A stretch of 21,547 nt of DNA from Paracoccaceae bacterium (GTDB taxonomy: Bacteria > Pseudomonadota > Alphaproteobacteria > Rhodobacterales > Rhodobacteraceae): the NCBI GenBank assembly GCA_003512825.1, contig DOOI01000039.1:7112-28658 (forward strand), written 5' to 3'. The notes beneath the pieces are model-generated. The model did no database searches. It was not told the DNA's origin and saw only the letters and a list, made by a program, of their open reading frames with translations. Shown here one piece after another: positions 14,886-21,547 of the stretch. The stretch's first letter is position 1, and each line of letters opens with the position of its first letter. Both the position numbers and the translations under genes were made by a program.

Positions 14886-15854
14886 CTACGACTTCACCGC
14901 AGGCGGCGTGCCATGGGTATGAAAGGTTTCGATGGTCTTGAGTCCCCAAGCCTGCCCCTTCTTGCGCTCGGTTTCCGTCCACACCACCGGCTCCCAATCC
15001 GGTGCCAGGATCAGCCGGGCACCAGCATTCGCCAATTCCACCCGATTGCCCGCAGGCTCCCAGACATAAAGAAAGAATGTTCCCTGAATGGCATGCTTAT
15101 GCGGCCCGGTCTCGATATGCACACCGTTCTCCAAAAACACATCCGCAGCGCGCAAGATATCCTCGCGCTGATCGGTGGCATAGGTGACATGGTGCAGCCG
15201 CGCATGTCCCCCGCCATGCTCTTCGGTGCAGGCCAGATCATAGGTCTTGTTATTGACAGTGAACCAGCACCCTCCGACCCGACCGTTATCGAGCTGGATC
15301 ATCTCGGTCACCCGACTGCCCAGACAGGTCTCCATGAAACGGCGGAACTCTCCCACATCCGAAGCCAGCAGGTTAAGGTGGTCCAACCGCCGTGGGCAGG
15401 CCCCCTGAGCATGAAACCTAGACGCCATATTCTTGAGTGCTGGCCGATCTCCCCCCTCTCGGGGCGCGCGCTGACTGTCCCAATAGATCTCGAAAATATG
15501 CCCGAATGGATCCTCGAACCGGAACGCCTGCCCATGGCCCAGATCCCCATCCTGCCAGCCATGCACCTTGTATCCTGACGCCTCGATCACCGCGACCCGC
15601 CGCAGCAAAGCTTCTGGGCTGGCCACACGATAACCGATATGGCCCACGCCCGTTGTGTGATGGCGGGTAAGCTTGAGCGAATGATATTCGTAATCATCCC
15701 AAGCCCGCAGATAGGCGCTGGTTTCGTCTTGGCCAGAGAGCTTCAACCCATAAATACGGGTAAAGAAATCAAGGCTCTCATCGAACTTGTCGGTATAGAC
15801 CTCGACATGCCCCAAATGGGCAATATCAAAACTCGGGTTGGTCGGCTGGCGCAT
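14886..15854 (-). CDS. VOC-superfamily type I extradiol dioxygenase-like protein (catechol 2,3-dioxygenase family)
   Basis: 322 residues forming two vicinal-oxygen-chelate modules. The N-terminal module starts HLGHVEVYTDKFDESLDFF. The C-terminal catalytic module offers the 2-His-1-carboxylate iron ligands as His159 (RRLDHLN), His222 (LHHVTY) and Glu273 (AGNRVEL), with Tyr263 just before as in catechol 2,3-dioxygenases. However, the usual catalytic His in the 'NKxH' strand appears as Tyr206 (NNKTYDLA). Of two ATGs, 15854 has GGGAG at 6 nt, so I use it rather than 15872. Lying between galB and galC, it is the best candidate for the ring-cleavage enzyme of this cluster. The known gallate and protocatechuate 4,5-dioxygenases are instead type II (LigAB) proteins. 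Exact substrate unknown. Confidence 0.85.
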   Translation of the reverse strand: MRQPTNPSFDIAHLGHVEVYTDKFDESLDFFTRIYGLKLSGQDETSAYLRAWDDYEYHSLKLTRHHTTGVGHIGYRVASPEALLRRVAVIEASGYKVHGWQDGDLGHGQAFRFEDPFGHIFEIYWDSQRAPREGGDRPALKNMASRFHAQGACPRRLDHLNLLASDVGEFRRFMETCLGSRVTEMIQLDNGRVGGCWFTVNNKTYDLACTEEHGGGHARLHHVTYATDQREDILRAADVFLENGVHIETGPHKHAIQGTFFLYVWEPAGNRVELANAGARLILAPDWEPVVWTETERKKGQAWGLKTIETFHTHGTPPAVKS

Positions 15855-15881
15855 CTCGCACTCCCTTTCCATCTACCGCCC

Positions 15882-15945
15882 AAGGGTCTTGCAAGACCCT
15901 TACAAGCGATTTGCAAATCGCTTCGCAGGCGCTTGCAAGCGCCTG
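15882..15945. repeat. Array of three perfect 20-bp palindromes, 22-bp period, centre TTGCAA
   Basis: Left arms are AAGGGTCTTG (15882-15891), AAGCGATTTG (15904-15913) and CAGGCGCTTG (15926-15935), each followed at once by its exact reverse complement (to 15901, 15923 and 15945). Two-base spacers give a strict 22-bp period. The arms differ but self-complementarity is perfect in all three, and the centre TTGCAA is constant. In the galB-dioxygenase mRNA this gives three adjacent 8-bp stems with UGCA loops. There is no U-tract, so it is not an ordinary terminator. Confidence 0.95.
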
Positions 15946-15950
15946 TGGCT

Positions 15951-16685
15951 TTACAATTCATCCACCGTGCGCGGAAAGATTGACTGGAACCCTTCCGCAT
16001 AAAGACACGCGCGCCCGCCGCCTTGCCCGCCCGAGTTTCGGGTAAAGTGATTGGCGCGGTTCTGTGCCACCCGGGTATAAAACTCCCACAGATGCTCTTG
16101 CCCTTCCATGCATTCGATGGCGGCGCGCTTTTTCTCCCACACCGGGGTGATGTCGAGAAAGGTATCGGGCTTCCACCCCATCTGCTCGGTTTGATGTGGC
16201 TCAAACAGATATAATTGCGGCGCTCCCAGCACTTTTTGCCCCGGATTATGCCCCCAGGCCTGTGCTGTGGAACGGCATTCAAGCACGATCTGCGTCGTCA
16301 GCATATGATCGGTGTTATAGGGGTCATATTGCGAATGGCTGAGCATGAAAGATGGCTGCACGTCCCGCATCACATCGACCAACCGGTCTTTATCATCCCG
16401 CGTCATCTCCAGCGGATAATCCCCCAGATCAAACGCATGCAGCTGATGCACACCCAGCGCCTCGGCGGCCAGTTCGGCTTCTCGCCGGCGGGCGTCTTTG
16501 ACCTTTTGCAACGTCATCCCCGGCTGTTTCCACAGTTTCGCGCTCTCGCCGCGCTCACCAAACGACAAGCACACCACGGTTACGTTATAGCCCATCGACG
16601 CATGCAGCGCGATGGCGCCCCCGCAGCGCCACACAAAATCGGCGGCATGGGCTGAAATCACGAGGGCTGTTTTCTTGACCGACAT
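15951..16685 (-). CDS. galB: 4-oxalomesaconate hydratase, PIG-L/LmbE-type
   Basis: 244 residues of the PIG-L deacetylase-like fold. The usual HPDDE metal motif is replaced by SAHAADFVWRCGGAI (His13, Asp16), a variant I recall from the GalB hydratase of Pseudomonas putida. Further family segments are VTVVCLSFGERGES, RRREAELAAEALGV and SHSQYDPYNTDHML with His127 as the likely third zinc ligand. GalB adds water to 4-oxalomesaconate to give 4-carboxy-4-hydroxy-2-oxoadipate, the substrate of GalC. The frame is open upstream, but ATG at 16685 has GGAGGAG at 6 nt. It is the first gene of the minus-strand operon. The adjacent galC/galD make hydratase much more likely than deacetylase. Confidence 0.88.
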   Translation of the reverse strand: MSVKKTALVISAHAADFVWRCGGAIALHASMGYNVTVVCLSFGERGESAKLWKQPGMTLQKVKDARRREAELAAEALGVHQLHAFDLGDYPLEMTRDDKDRLVDVMRDVQPSFMLSHSQYDPYNTDHMLTTQIVLECRSTAQAWGHNPGQKVLGAPQLYLFEPHQTEQMGWKPDTFLDITPVWEKKRAAIECMEGQEHLWEFYTRVAQNRANHFTRNSGGQGGGRACLYAEGFQSIFPRTVDEL

Positions 16686-16898
16686 AGCAGTCTCCTCCGG
16701 TTCATCTGCCTCCGACATGTCACGCGGCACCGGGCAGGGACAATTCCAAACCCTGCCCCGCAGCATAAGTTATGGCTATTGCCTGTAGTTTGTCCGACCA
16801 TCTTGCGGCAGGTGTTGCTGATAGCCCGTGCATCGCGCGGCGCCTGTCAGCCGCTTGCGGCCCTTCTGCTTGCAAAGCCCCTACGGGAAAGACTCACC
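16686..16898. promoter_or_regulatory. Divergent promoter region of the gal cluster with a LysR-type site (16765-16779)
   Basis: This 213-bp spacer separates leftward galB from the rightward DUF1932 dehydrogenase. ATA-N9-TAT at 16765-16779 (T-N11-A with symmetric flanks) fits the general LysR-regulator box and lies 80-94 bp ahead of galB and 120-134 bp ahead of the dehydrogenase. The LysR gene of the cluster is downstream on the plus strand. T-N11-A motifs are common by chance, so this is a candidate only. Confidence 0.35.
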
Positions 16899-17777
16899 AT
16901 GCCGCAGCGCCCTGCCCATCTGTGTTTCATTGGCTTCGGTGAGGCGGCCACTGCCTTTTTGTCAGGCTGGGACATCGCGCGCCCGGCGCATATCACGGCC
17001 TATGACCGCAAGACCGATATCGACGCCAGCCGCGCTTTGCAATTGACCCAATATGCAGCCCATCGCGTCACACCCGGCCTCAGCCTCAAAGCCGCGTTGC
17101 AAGGCGCAGATACCGTGTTCTGCCTTGTCACCGCCGATGAAGCCTGCGCCGCCGCGCGCGCCGCCGCGCCATATTTGGCGAAGGGCGCGCTTTGGTTTGA
17201 CGGCAACTCCTGTGCGCCCAGCACCAAGCGCCAAGCCGCAGCCGTCATCGAGGCTGCGGGGGGGCGTTATGTGGATCTCGCGATCATGTCGCCGGTCCAT
17301 CCGCTGCGCCATCATGCGCCCTTGCTCATCGCCGGGTCCCACACCGACGCGGCCAATGCCGCGCTGCAGGCCCTCGACATGAAGCCGCGCGCCGTCGGGG
17401 CAGAAGTCGGCCGCGCCTCCGCCATCAAGATGATCCGTTCGGTGATGGTCAAAGGCCTCGAAGCTCTGACAGCCGAATGCCTGCTCTCGGCCCATCGCGC
17501 CGGGGTCGCTGACGAAGTGCTTGCCTCCCTCACGGCGTCTCATCCCGGCATCGCTTGGCCACGCCAAGGGGCCTATAACCTAGAGCGGATGATGGTGCAT
17601 GGCACAAGGCGCGCGGCAGAAATGCGCGAAGTTGCCATCACTATTGCTGACTTGGGTTTGGGGGGCGAGATGGCCGCCGCCACCGCACTTTGGCAAGATC
17701 GCATCGCCGACAGTGACACCGCCCCCGGCGCTGACGATCTCGCCCTGCGGGCCGCGGCGCTCTTGGCGCGGCTCTAA
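16899..17777 (+). CDS. NAD(P)-dependent oxidoreductase, 6-phosphogluconate dehydrogenase-like with DUF1932 domain
   Basis: 292 residues. A Rossmann domain opens with CFIGFGEAATAF (GxGxxA at residues 12-17) and runs through DTVFCLVTAD and LWFDGNSCAPSTKR, followed by DLAIMSPVHPLRHHAPLLIAG. The helical C-terminal half starts at GRASAIKMIRSVMVKGLEAL; Lys177 is at the place of the catalytic lysine in beta-hydroxyacid dehydrogenases. The long helices match DUF1932. ATG at 16899 is used because upstream in-frame sequence is not protein-like and GGGAAAG precedes it. It is divergent from galB, so it probably acts on a hydroxy- or keto-acid of the same pathway, perhaps a side reaction or an entry step. 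No specific substrate can be given. Confidence 0.85.
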   Translation: MPQRPAHLCFIGFGEAATAFLSGWDIARPAHITAYDRKTDIDASRALQLTQYAAHRVTPGLSLKAALQGADTVFCLVTADEACAAARAAAPYLAKGALWFDGNSCAPSTKRQAAAVIEAAGGRYVDLAIMSPVHPLRHHAPLLIAGSHTDAANAALQALDMKPRAVGAEVGRASAIKMIRSVMVKGLEALTAECLLSAHRAGVADEVLASLTASHPGIAWPRQGAYNLERMMVHGTRRAAEMREVAITIADLGLGGEMAAATALWQDRIADSDTAPGADDLALRAAALLARL

Positions 17778-18018
17778 GGCGCGGGCGCACCATCCTCCTG
17801 CGTACCGCCCTCCTCCCCCCAAAATGCGATGACCCCATGGCGGCTCCCTGCGTAGGCCCAAGGATGGGCACGCGGATCAATCCATTCACCAGCCGACGAA
17901 CGGGCGGCTCAACTGGCATGCCAATGCGCTCTGATGGTCATTCCGCATAGACCCGGCCCCGCCGCTCTGACAGGATCGCATCAACCACCCACGACTTGCC
18001 TAACATCAGGCCCAGCCC
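17778..18018. other. 241-bp intergenic region, no clear gene
   Basis: Between the DUF1932 gene and the LysR gene. I see no strong promoter, terminator or RNA gene. On the minus strand there are two short open stretches with natural-looking codons: 17938-18006 (22 codons from ATG) and about 17774-17910 (no start, one in-frame stop near its beginning), the first ending in an ATGA overlap. They could be remains of a decayed gene or chance. Confidence 0.5.
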
Positions 18019-19236
18019 ATGAGCAAACGCCCCACGTCCGCCCCTTCCGTGCCCCGTAACCTGCGGCATTTACGGCTCTTTTTGGCCGTCGCAGAGACTG
18101 GCAGCGTCACCGATGCCGCCGCACGGTGCCACGTCACCCAGCCTGCGGTCACTCAAGCCTTGGCCAAGCTTGAACTGGCGATTGGCGCGACGCTCTTCGA
18201 ACGCACCCGGCAGGGCTTCTTTGCCACGCCCCAAGGCGTGATCCTTGCCGAACGCATCCGGCGCGCCTTGGCGCGGCTCGACCCCGCACTCTCCGACATC
18301 GCGCCCCGCCTCACCCTCACCGCGTCTTTGGCGCAACTCCAAGCACTCGTTGCCCTACGTGAGACCGAGAACTTCACTCTCGCCGCCCGTCGCCTCGGGC
18401 TGGCCCAGCCCACGGTGCACCGCGCGATTACGCAATTGGAACAAGAAGCCGGCCGCATCCTCTTTGAGCGCACCGCATTCGGCATGATCGCCTCCCGACA
18501 GGCCAAAACCCTTGCCCAAGCCATGCGATTGGCGCTCACGGAACTGGACCAAGCCGAAGCGGAACTGGCCGATTTGAACGGCGAAGAGGTCGGGCGCTTG
18601 GTGATCGGCGCCTTGCCCTTGTCGCGCTCGGTGTTGCTGCCGCAGGCCATCGTGGAATTTCGCGCGGCCCGGCCCACTTACCCGGTTCTGATCCTTGATG
18701 GCCCCTATGACGAACTGCTCTCTGGCCTGCGTCGCGGCGATATCGACTTGATACTGGGCGCATTGCGCGACCCCAGCCCAATCGCGGATGTGGTCCAGGA
18801 GCCCCTGTTTGAAGACCGCCTTTCAATCCTCGCCGGGCGCAACCACCCCTTCGCGGGCCGCGCCGACTTGCGCCGCGAAGATTTGCATCGCTGTGGCTGG
18901 GTCGTGCCCCGTCGCGGCACCCCCTCACGCGAGCAATTCGACGCCTTCTTCGCCGATCTCGGCCCCCCTGCCTCGATTGTCGAAGCAGGCTCCATCCTCT
19001 TGATGCGCGAAATTCTTGCCCGCTCCCCGCTCTTGGGCTGCATTTCCGCCACACAAGCCCAAGCCGAAATCTCGCACGGGCTCTTGGCCGAAGTGCCTGT
19101 CGCAGCCCGGTGGACTGCGCGCGCCATCGGCCTGACCCGGCGCGAAAATTGGCACCCCACCAAAGCGCAATCCCAGATGCTCGACATTCTTCATCGTTTG
19201 GCACGCGCCCTCGCCCCTAAGCCCCACATGAAATGA
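18019..19236 (+). CDS. LysR-family regulator with two tandem winged helix-turn-helix domains
   Basis: 405 residues, about 100 longer than a usual LysR protein. Residues 15-73 are a standard LysR HTH (LRLFLAVAETGSVTDAAARCHVTQPAVTQALAKLE...LFERTRQG). Residues 104-163 are a second, related copy (LQALVALRETENFTLAARRLGLAQPTVHRAITQLEQEAGRILFERTAFG). The offset between copies is about 89 residues. The effector-binding domain follows from about 190 (GRLVIGALPLSRSVLLPQAIVEF, YDELLSGLRRGDIDLILG). One continuous frame with no stop rules out two separate genes. Position in the gal cluster suggests control of the aromatic pathway, with an intermediate as inducer. A start at ATG 18019 is supported by the HTH placement; its Shine-Dalgarno sequence is weak. 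Confidence 0.92.
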   Translation: MSKRPTSAPSVPRNLRHLRLFLAVAETGSVTDAAARCHVTQPAVTQALAKLELAIGATLFERTRQGFFATPQGVILAERIRRALARLDPALSDIAPRLTLTASLAQLQALVALRETENFTLAARRLGLAQPTVHRAITQLEQEAGRILFERTAFGMIASRQAKTLAQAMRLALTELDQAEAELADLNGEEVGRLVIGALPLSRSVLLPQAIVEFRAARPTYPVLILDGPYDELLSGLRRGDIDLILGALRDPSPIADVVQEPLFEDRLSILAGRNHPFAGRADLRREDLHRCGWVVPRRGTPSREQFDAFFADLGPPASIVEAGSILLMREILARSPLLGCISATQAQAEISHGLLAEVPVAARWTARAIGLTRRENWHPTKAQSQMLDILHRLARALAPKPHMK

Positions 19237-19267
19237 CGCAGCGGCATGCGCCGCACCGATGATTGCG

Positions 19268-19285
19268 CGCCTGCCATTGCAGGCG
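19268..19285. repeat. Small perfect hairpin in LysR-CoA-transferase spacer
   Basis: CGCCTGC-CATT-GCAGGCG: a 7-bp stem and 4-nt loop in the 91-bp gap between the two plus-strand genes. No U-tract follows, so it may be an operator, a weak attenuator or chance. Confidence 0.45.
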
Positions 19286-19327
19286 GATACTGGGCGCGCT
19301 GACCAACCGCGATGGGAAGGACTGACC

Positions 19328-20416
19328 ATGCTCAAGGGCATCCGCATTATTGAAGTCGAGGGCCTCGGCCCCGGCCCATTCGCGGCCATGACATTGGCCG
19401 ATCTCGGCGCAGACGTCATCGTGGTGCACCGCAAAGGCGGCAATGCCACGCCGGGCGTGCCCAACCAACCGATCCTTGATCGCGGCAAACGCTCGATTGC
19501 CCTCGACCTCAAAGACCCCGATGATCGCACAACATTTCTCGCCCTTACCCAAACAGCCGATGCGCTGATCGAGGGCTTTCGCCCCGGCGTTATGGAAAAG
19601 CTGGGCCTCGGTCCCGCTGATCTGCACGCGCTTCAGCCGCACCTGACCTATGGCCGCATGACAGGCTGGGGCCAGACTGGCCCATTGTCACATGCCGCAG
19701 GCCATGATCTCAATTATATCTCGCTTTCGGGCGCGCTCTGGCCCGCGTCGCCCGCAGGCGCTCCGCCCGTTACGCCCGCCACTGTGGTGGGCGATATTGG
19801 TGGCGGGGCGCTCTATCTGGTCATTGGGATTCTCGCAGGTATCCTCAACGCCCGCACGACTGGAAAAGGCACCACGGTTGATGCCGCCATCGTTGATGGC
19901 TCGGCGCATATGATGAACCTTTTGATGACGCTGCGCCAAGTTAGCCCCGGTTACGCCGCCCGCGGTGCCAGCCCGCTTGACGGCTCACACTGGAGCCGCA
20001 GCTATGCCTGCGCGACAGGCGGCTATATTTCGGTGCAATGCCTTGAGCCGAAATTCTATGCGCTCTTTTTGGAAAAGCTGGGTCTTTTGAATGATCCCGA
20101 TTTTGACCCCGCCCGCCAATTTGACCCCACCACATGGCCCAATGCCACTGACAGGCTCGAAGCGATTTTTGCCACCCATGACCGCGACTATTGGGCCGCG
20201 CTGTTCTTAGGGTCTGACGCTTGCGTGGCCCCCGTTCTGTCCCCGGATGAGGCCGCGGCGCATCCGCTCAATACCGCGCGCGCCATTTGGTCGAGCCCGC
20301 AAGGCACATTGCAAGCCGCCCCCGCACCGCGTTTTGATGGGCAGTCCATCTCGCCCGGCCCGATCCCCAAACGCGGCCAGCATGACGCGGAAATTCGCGC
20401 CGAGCTCAAGACTTAA
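19328..20416 (+). CDS. Family III CoA-transferase fold protein, alpha-methylacyl-CoA racemase-like
   Basis: 362 residues of the CaiB/BaiF family. The start MLKGIRIIEVEGLGPGPFAAMTLADLGADV is typical, preceded by GGGAAGGA at 6 nt; the longer in-frame ATG at 19259 lacks support. Catalytic residues of alpha-methylacyl-CoA racemases are in place: His126 (AAGHDLNY), Asp156 (VVGDIGGG) exactly 30 residues on, and Glu240 (CLEPKFY). True formyl-/succinyl-CoA transferases of the fold use an Asp near 169 instead, so a racemase or 2-methylacyl-CoA epimerase role is favoured. It follows the LysR gene on the same strand and ends 3 bp from the convergent tex stop. Link to the gal pathway is only by position. 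Confidence 0.87.
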   Translation: MLKGIRIIEVEGLGPGPFAAMTLADLGADVIVVHRKGGNATPGVPNQPILDRGKRSIALDLKDPDDRTTFLALTQTADALIEGFRPGVMEKLGLGPADLHALQPHLTYGRMTGWGQTGPLSHAAGHDLNYISLSGALWPASPAGAPPVTPATVVGDIGGGALYLVIGILAGILNARTTGKGTTVDAAIVDGSAHMMNLLMTLRQVSPGYAARGASPLDGSHWSRSYACATGGYISVQCLEPKFYALFLEKLGLLNDPDFDPARQFDPTTWPNATDRLEAIFATHDRDYWAALFLGSDACVAPVLSPDEAAAHPLNTARAIWSSPQGTLQAAPAPRFDGQSISPGPIPKRGQHDAEIRAELKT

Positions 20417-20419
20417 GCG

Positions 20420-21547
20420 CTACTTCTTACGCATCGCATCCAACAGCGCCGCCCCAAAGGCCCCCCCGGCAGTTGCGCCTTGATCAGATCCGCGTGGCCC
20501 TGCCTGCATGGGGGCGGCCTGCATCGCAGGGGCACCTTTACGCGCAACAGGCTTTGCACGCTCGCCCCCGCGCTCGGCCCGCGCCTCCTTGGCCGAAGCG
20601 CCGCCGTCTTTCCGCATGGTCAATCCGATCCGTTTGCGCGGCACATCAACTTCCGTCACCCGCACCTGCACCACATCCCCCGCTTTCACCACCTCATGAG
20701 GATCTTTGACAAAGCGATCCGCCAATTGGCTCACATGGACCAAACCATCTTGATGCACACCGATATCCACAAACGCACCAAAGGCCGCCACATTGGTCAC
20801 AGTGCCTTCCAGCACCATGCCCGGCTTGAGATCCTTGATATCCTCCACCCCTTCCGCAAAGGACGCCGTCTTGAACGAGGGGCGCGGATCACGGCCGGGC
20901 TTTTCCAACTCTGCGAAAATATCCTTGACCGTGGGCAGACCAAACCGCTCATCCACAAACTGCGCTGGCTCCATCCGTTGCAGCGCAGCCGTATCCCCCA
21001 TCAAAGCTCGGATGTCGCGGCCACAGGCCTTCACGATCCGCCGGGCGACCTCATAGGCCTCGGGATGAACTGAACTGGCGTCAAGCGGTTCTGTCCCATC
21101 GGTGATCCGCAAAAATCCGGCGCATTGCTCAAAGGCACGGGGGCCCAGTCTGGCAACTTTCAGCAAATCCTTGCGGGCCTTGAACGCGCCATGGGCATCA
21201 CGATGCGCCACCACCGCCTCGGCCAACCCCGGCCCAAGCCCAGAGACATGTGCCAAAAGCGGCGCCGAGGCCGTGTTCAGATCAACCCCCACCGCGTTCA
21301 CCGCATCCTCCACCACCGCCTCTAGCGATTTTGTCAGACGGTGCTGGTCCACATCATGCTGATACTGGCCCACCCCAATGGATTTCGGTTCAATCTTCAC
21401 CAATTCCGCCAGCGGGTCTTGCAAGCGCCGCGCAATACTCACCGCGCCGCGCAATGACACGTCCAACTCCGGGAACTCCCGCGCCGCCAGCTCCGAGGCC
21501 GAATAAACCGATGCCCCCGCCTCGCTGACCACAACTTTGAGCGGCAT
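20420..21547 (-). CDS. tex: Transcription accessory protein Tex, C-terminal part (5' end outside window)
   Basis: The last 375 or so residues of a protein of usually about 770; the methionine at the window edge is internal ([28 protein letters not shown] belongs to the YqgF-like core), so the gene runs off the right side. Order: end of the YqgF nuclease-like domain with VGQYQHDV (about 59-66), helix-hairpin-helix region [23 protein letters not shown] (about 84-147), and an S1 RNA-binding domain at about 241-312 ([24 protein letters not shown]). A low-complexity Ala/Gly/Met/Arg-rich tail ends in DAMRKK. Tex is a nucleic-acid-binding protein of transcription and stress tolerance. Housekeeping gene bordering the accessory cluster. 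Confidence 0.96.
   Translation of the reverse strand: MPLKVVVSEAGASVYSASELAAREFPELDVSLRGAVSIARRLQDPLAELVKIEPKSIGVGQYQHDVDQHRLTKSLEAVVEDAVNAVGVDLNTASAPLLAHVSGLGPGLAEAVVAHRDAHGAFKARKDLLKVARLGPRAFEQCAGFLRITDGTEPLDASSVHPEAYEVARRIVKACGRDIRALMGDTAALQRMEPAQFVDERFGLPTVKDIFAELEKPGRDPRPSFKTASFAEGVEDIKDLKPGMVLEGTVTNVAAFGAFVDIGVHQDGLVHVSQLADRFVKDPHEVVKAGDVVQVRVTEVDVPRKRIGLTMRKDGGASAKEARAERGGERAKPVARKGAPAMQAAPMQAGPRGSDQGATAGGAFGAALLDAMRKK

Noticed and set aside
14469..15578. 369-codon plus-strand open frame opposite galC and the dioxygenase
   Set aside because: It crosses two well-supported genes on the other strand, has low-complexity composition and no ribosome-binding site.
15882..15945. Reading the palindrome array as a CRISPR or as a factor-independent terminator
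   Set aside because: There are no unique spacers (only 2 bp between units) and no U-tract on either strand; the units are not direct repeats.
18536..19204. 222-codon minus-strand frame opposite the LysR gene
   Set aside because: Arg/Gly/Ser-rich shadow of the LysR coding frame; no recognisable motif.
21414..21429. GGGTCTTG-CAAGCGCC inside tex, equal to the left arm of palindrome 1 joined to the right arm of palindrome 3
   Set aside because: It is not self-complementary and encodes conserved Tex residues (RLQDP), so the match is probably chance rather than a fourth array member.

Overview
The window reads as chromosomal DNA of a GC-rich alphaproteobacterium, most likely a Rhodobacteraceae/Roseobacter-group member. 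This placement is an inference from a TRAP solute transporter beside catabolic genes, a short ModE-type regulator in front of modABC, a gallate-type gal cluster and overall codon use. I could not run a phylogenetic search. Genes are packed tightly, many with ATGA stop/start overlaps. No transposase, tRNA, rRNA, CRISPR or phage gene was seen.

Region 1 (1-4.4 kb): the 3' end of a DUF1254/DUF1214-type gene converges on a tripartite TRAP transporter operon (dctP-dctQ-dctM, minus strand), with a strong bidirectional terminator between them. A Crp/Fnr-family regulator is divergent from dctP.

Region 2 (4.5-10 kb, plus strand): a five-gene operon encodes a two-subunit thiamine-diphosphate 2-oxoacid decarboxylase (sulfopyruvate/phosphonopyruvate decarboxylase-like), a GMC flavin alcohol dehydrogenase, an AMP-forming acyl-CoA ligase and an AbrB-like membrane protein. 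A GTGA-N6-TCAC palindrome of the Crp/Fnr type lies just before the first gene. With the TRAP transporter and regulator this looks like one uptake-and-catabolism module for a small organic acid or alcohol; the substrate is not evident.

Region 3 (10-13 kb, minus strand): modE-like regulator, modA, modB and modC form a molybdate uptake operon, with a likely Mo-box over its promoter.

Region 4 (13.1-20.4 kb): a gallate/protocatechuate 4,5-cleavage lower pathway. Minus strand: galB (PIG-L-type 4-oxalomesaconate hydratase), a type I (VOC) extradiol-dioxygenase-like gene, galC (aldolase) and galD (tautomerase). Plus strand: a DUF1932 dehydrogenase, an unusual LysR regulator with two winged-helix domains, and a family III CoA-transferase/alpha-methylacyl-CoA racemase. 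No LigAB/GalA-type dioxygenase is present. The galB-dioxygenase spacer holds three consecutive perfect 20-bp palindromes on a 22-bp period, all centred on TTGCAA, the most striking non-coding signal in the window.

Region 5 (20.4-21.5 kb): the C-terminal half of tex, minus strand, running off the right edge.
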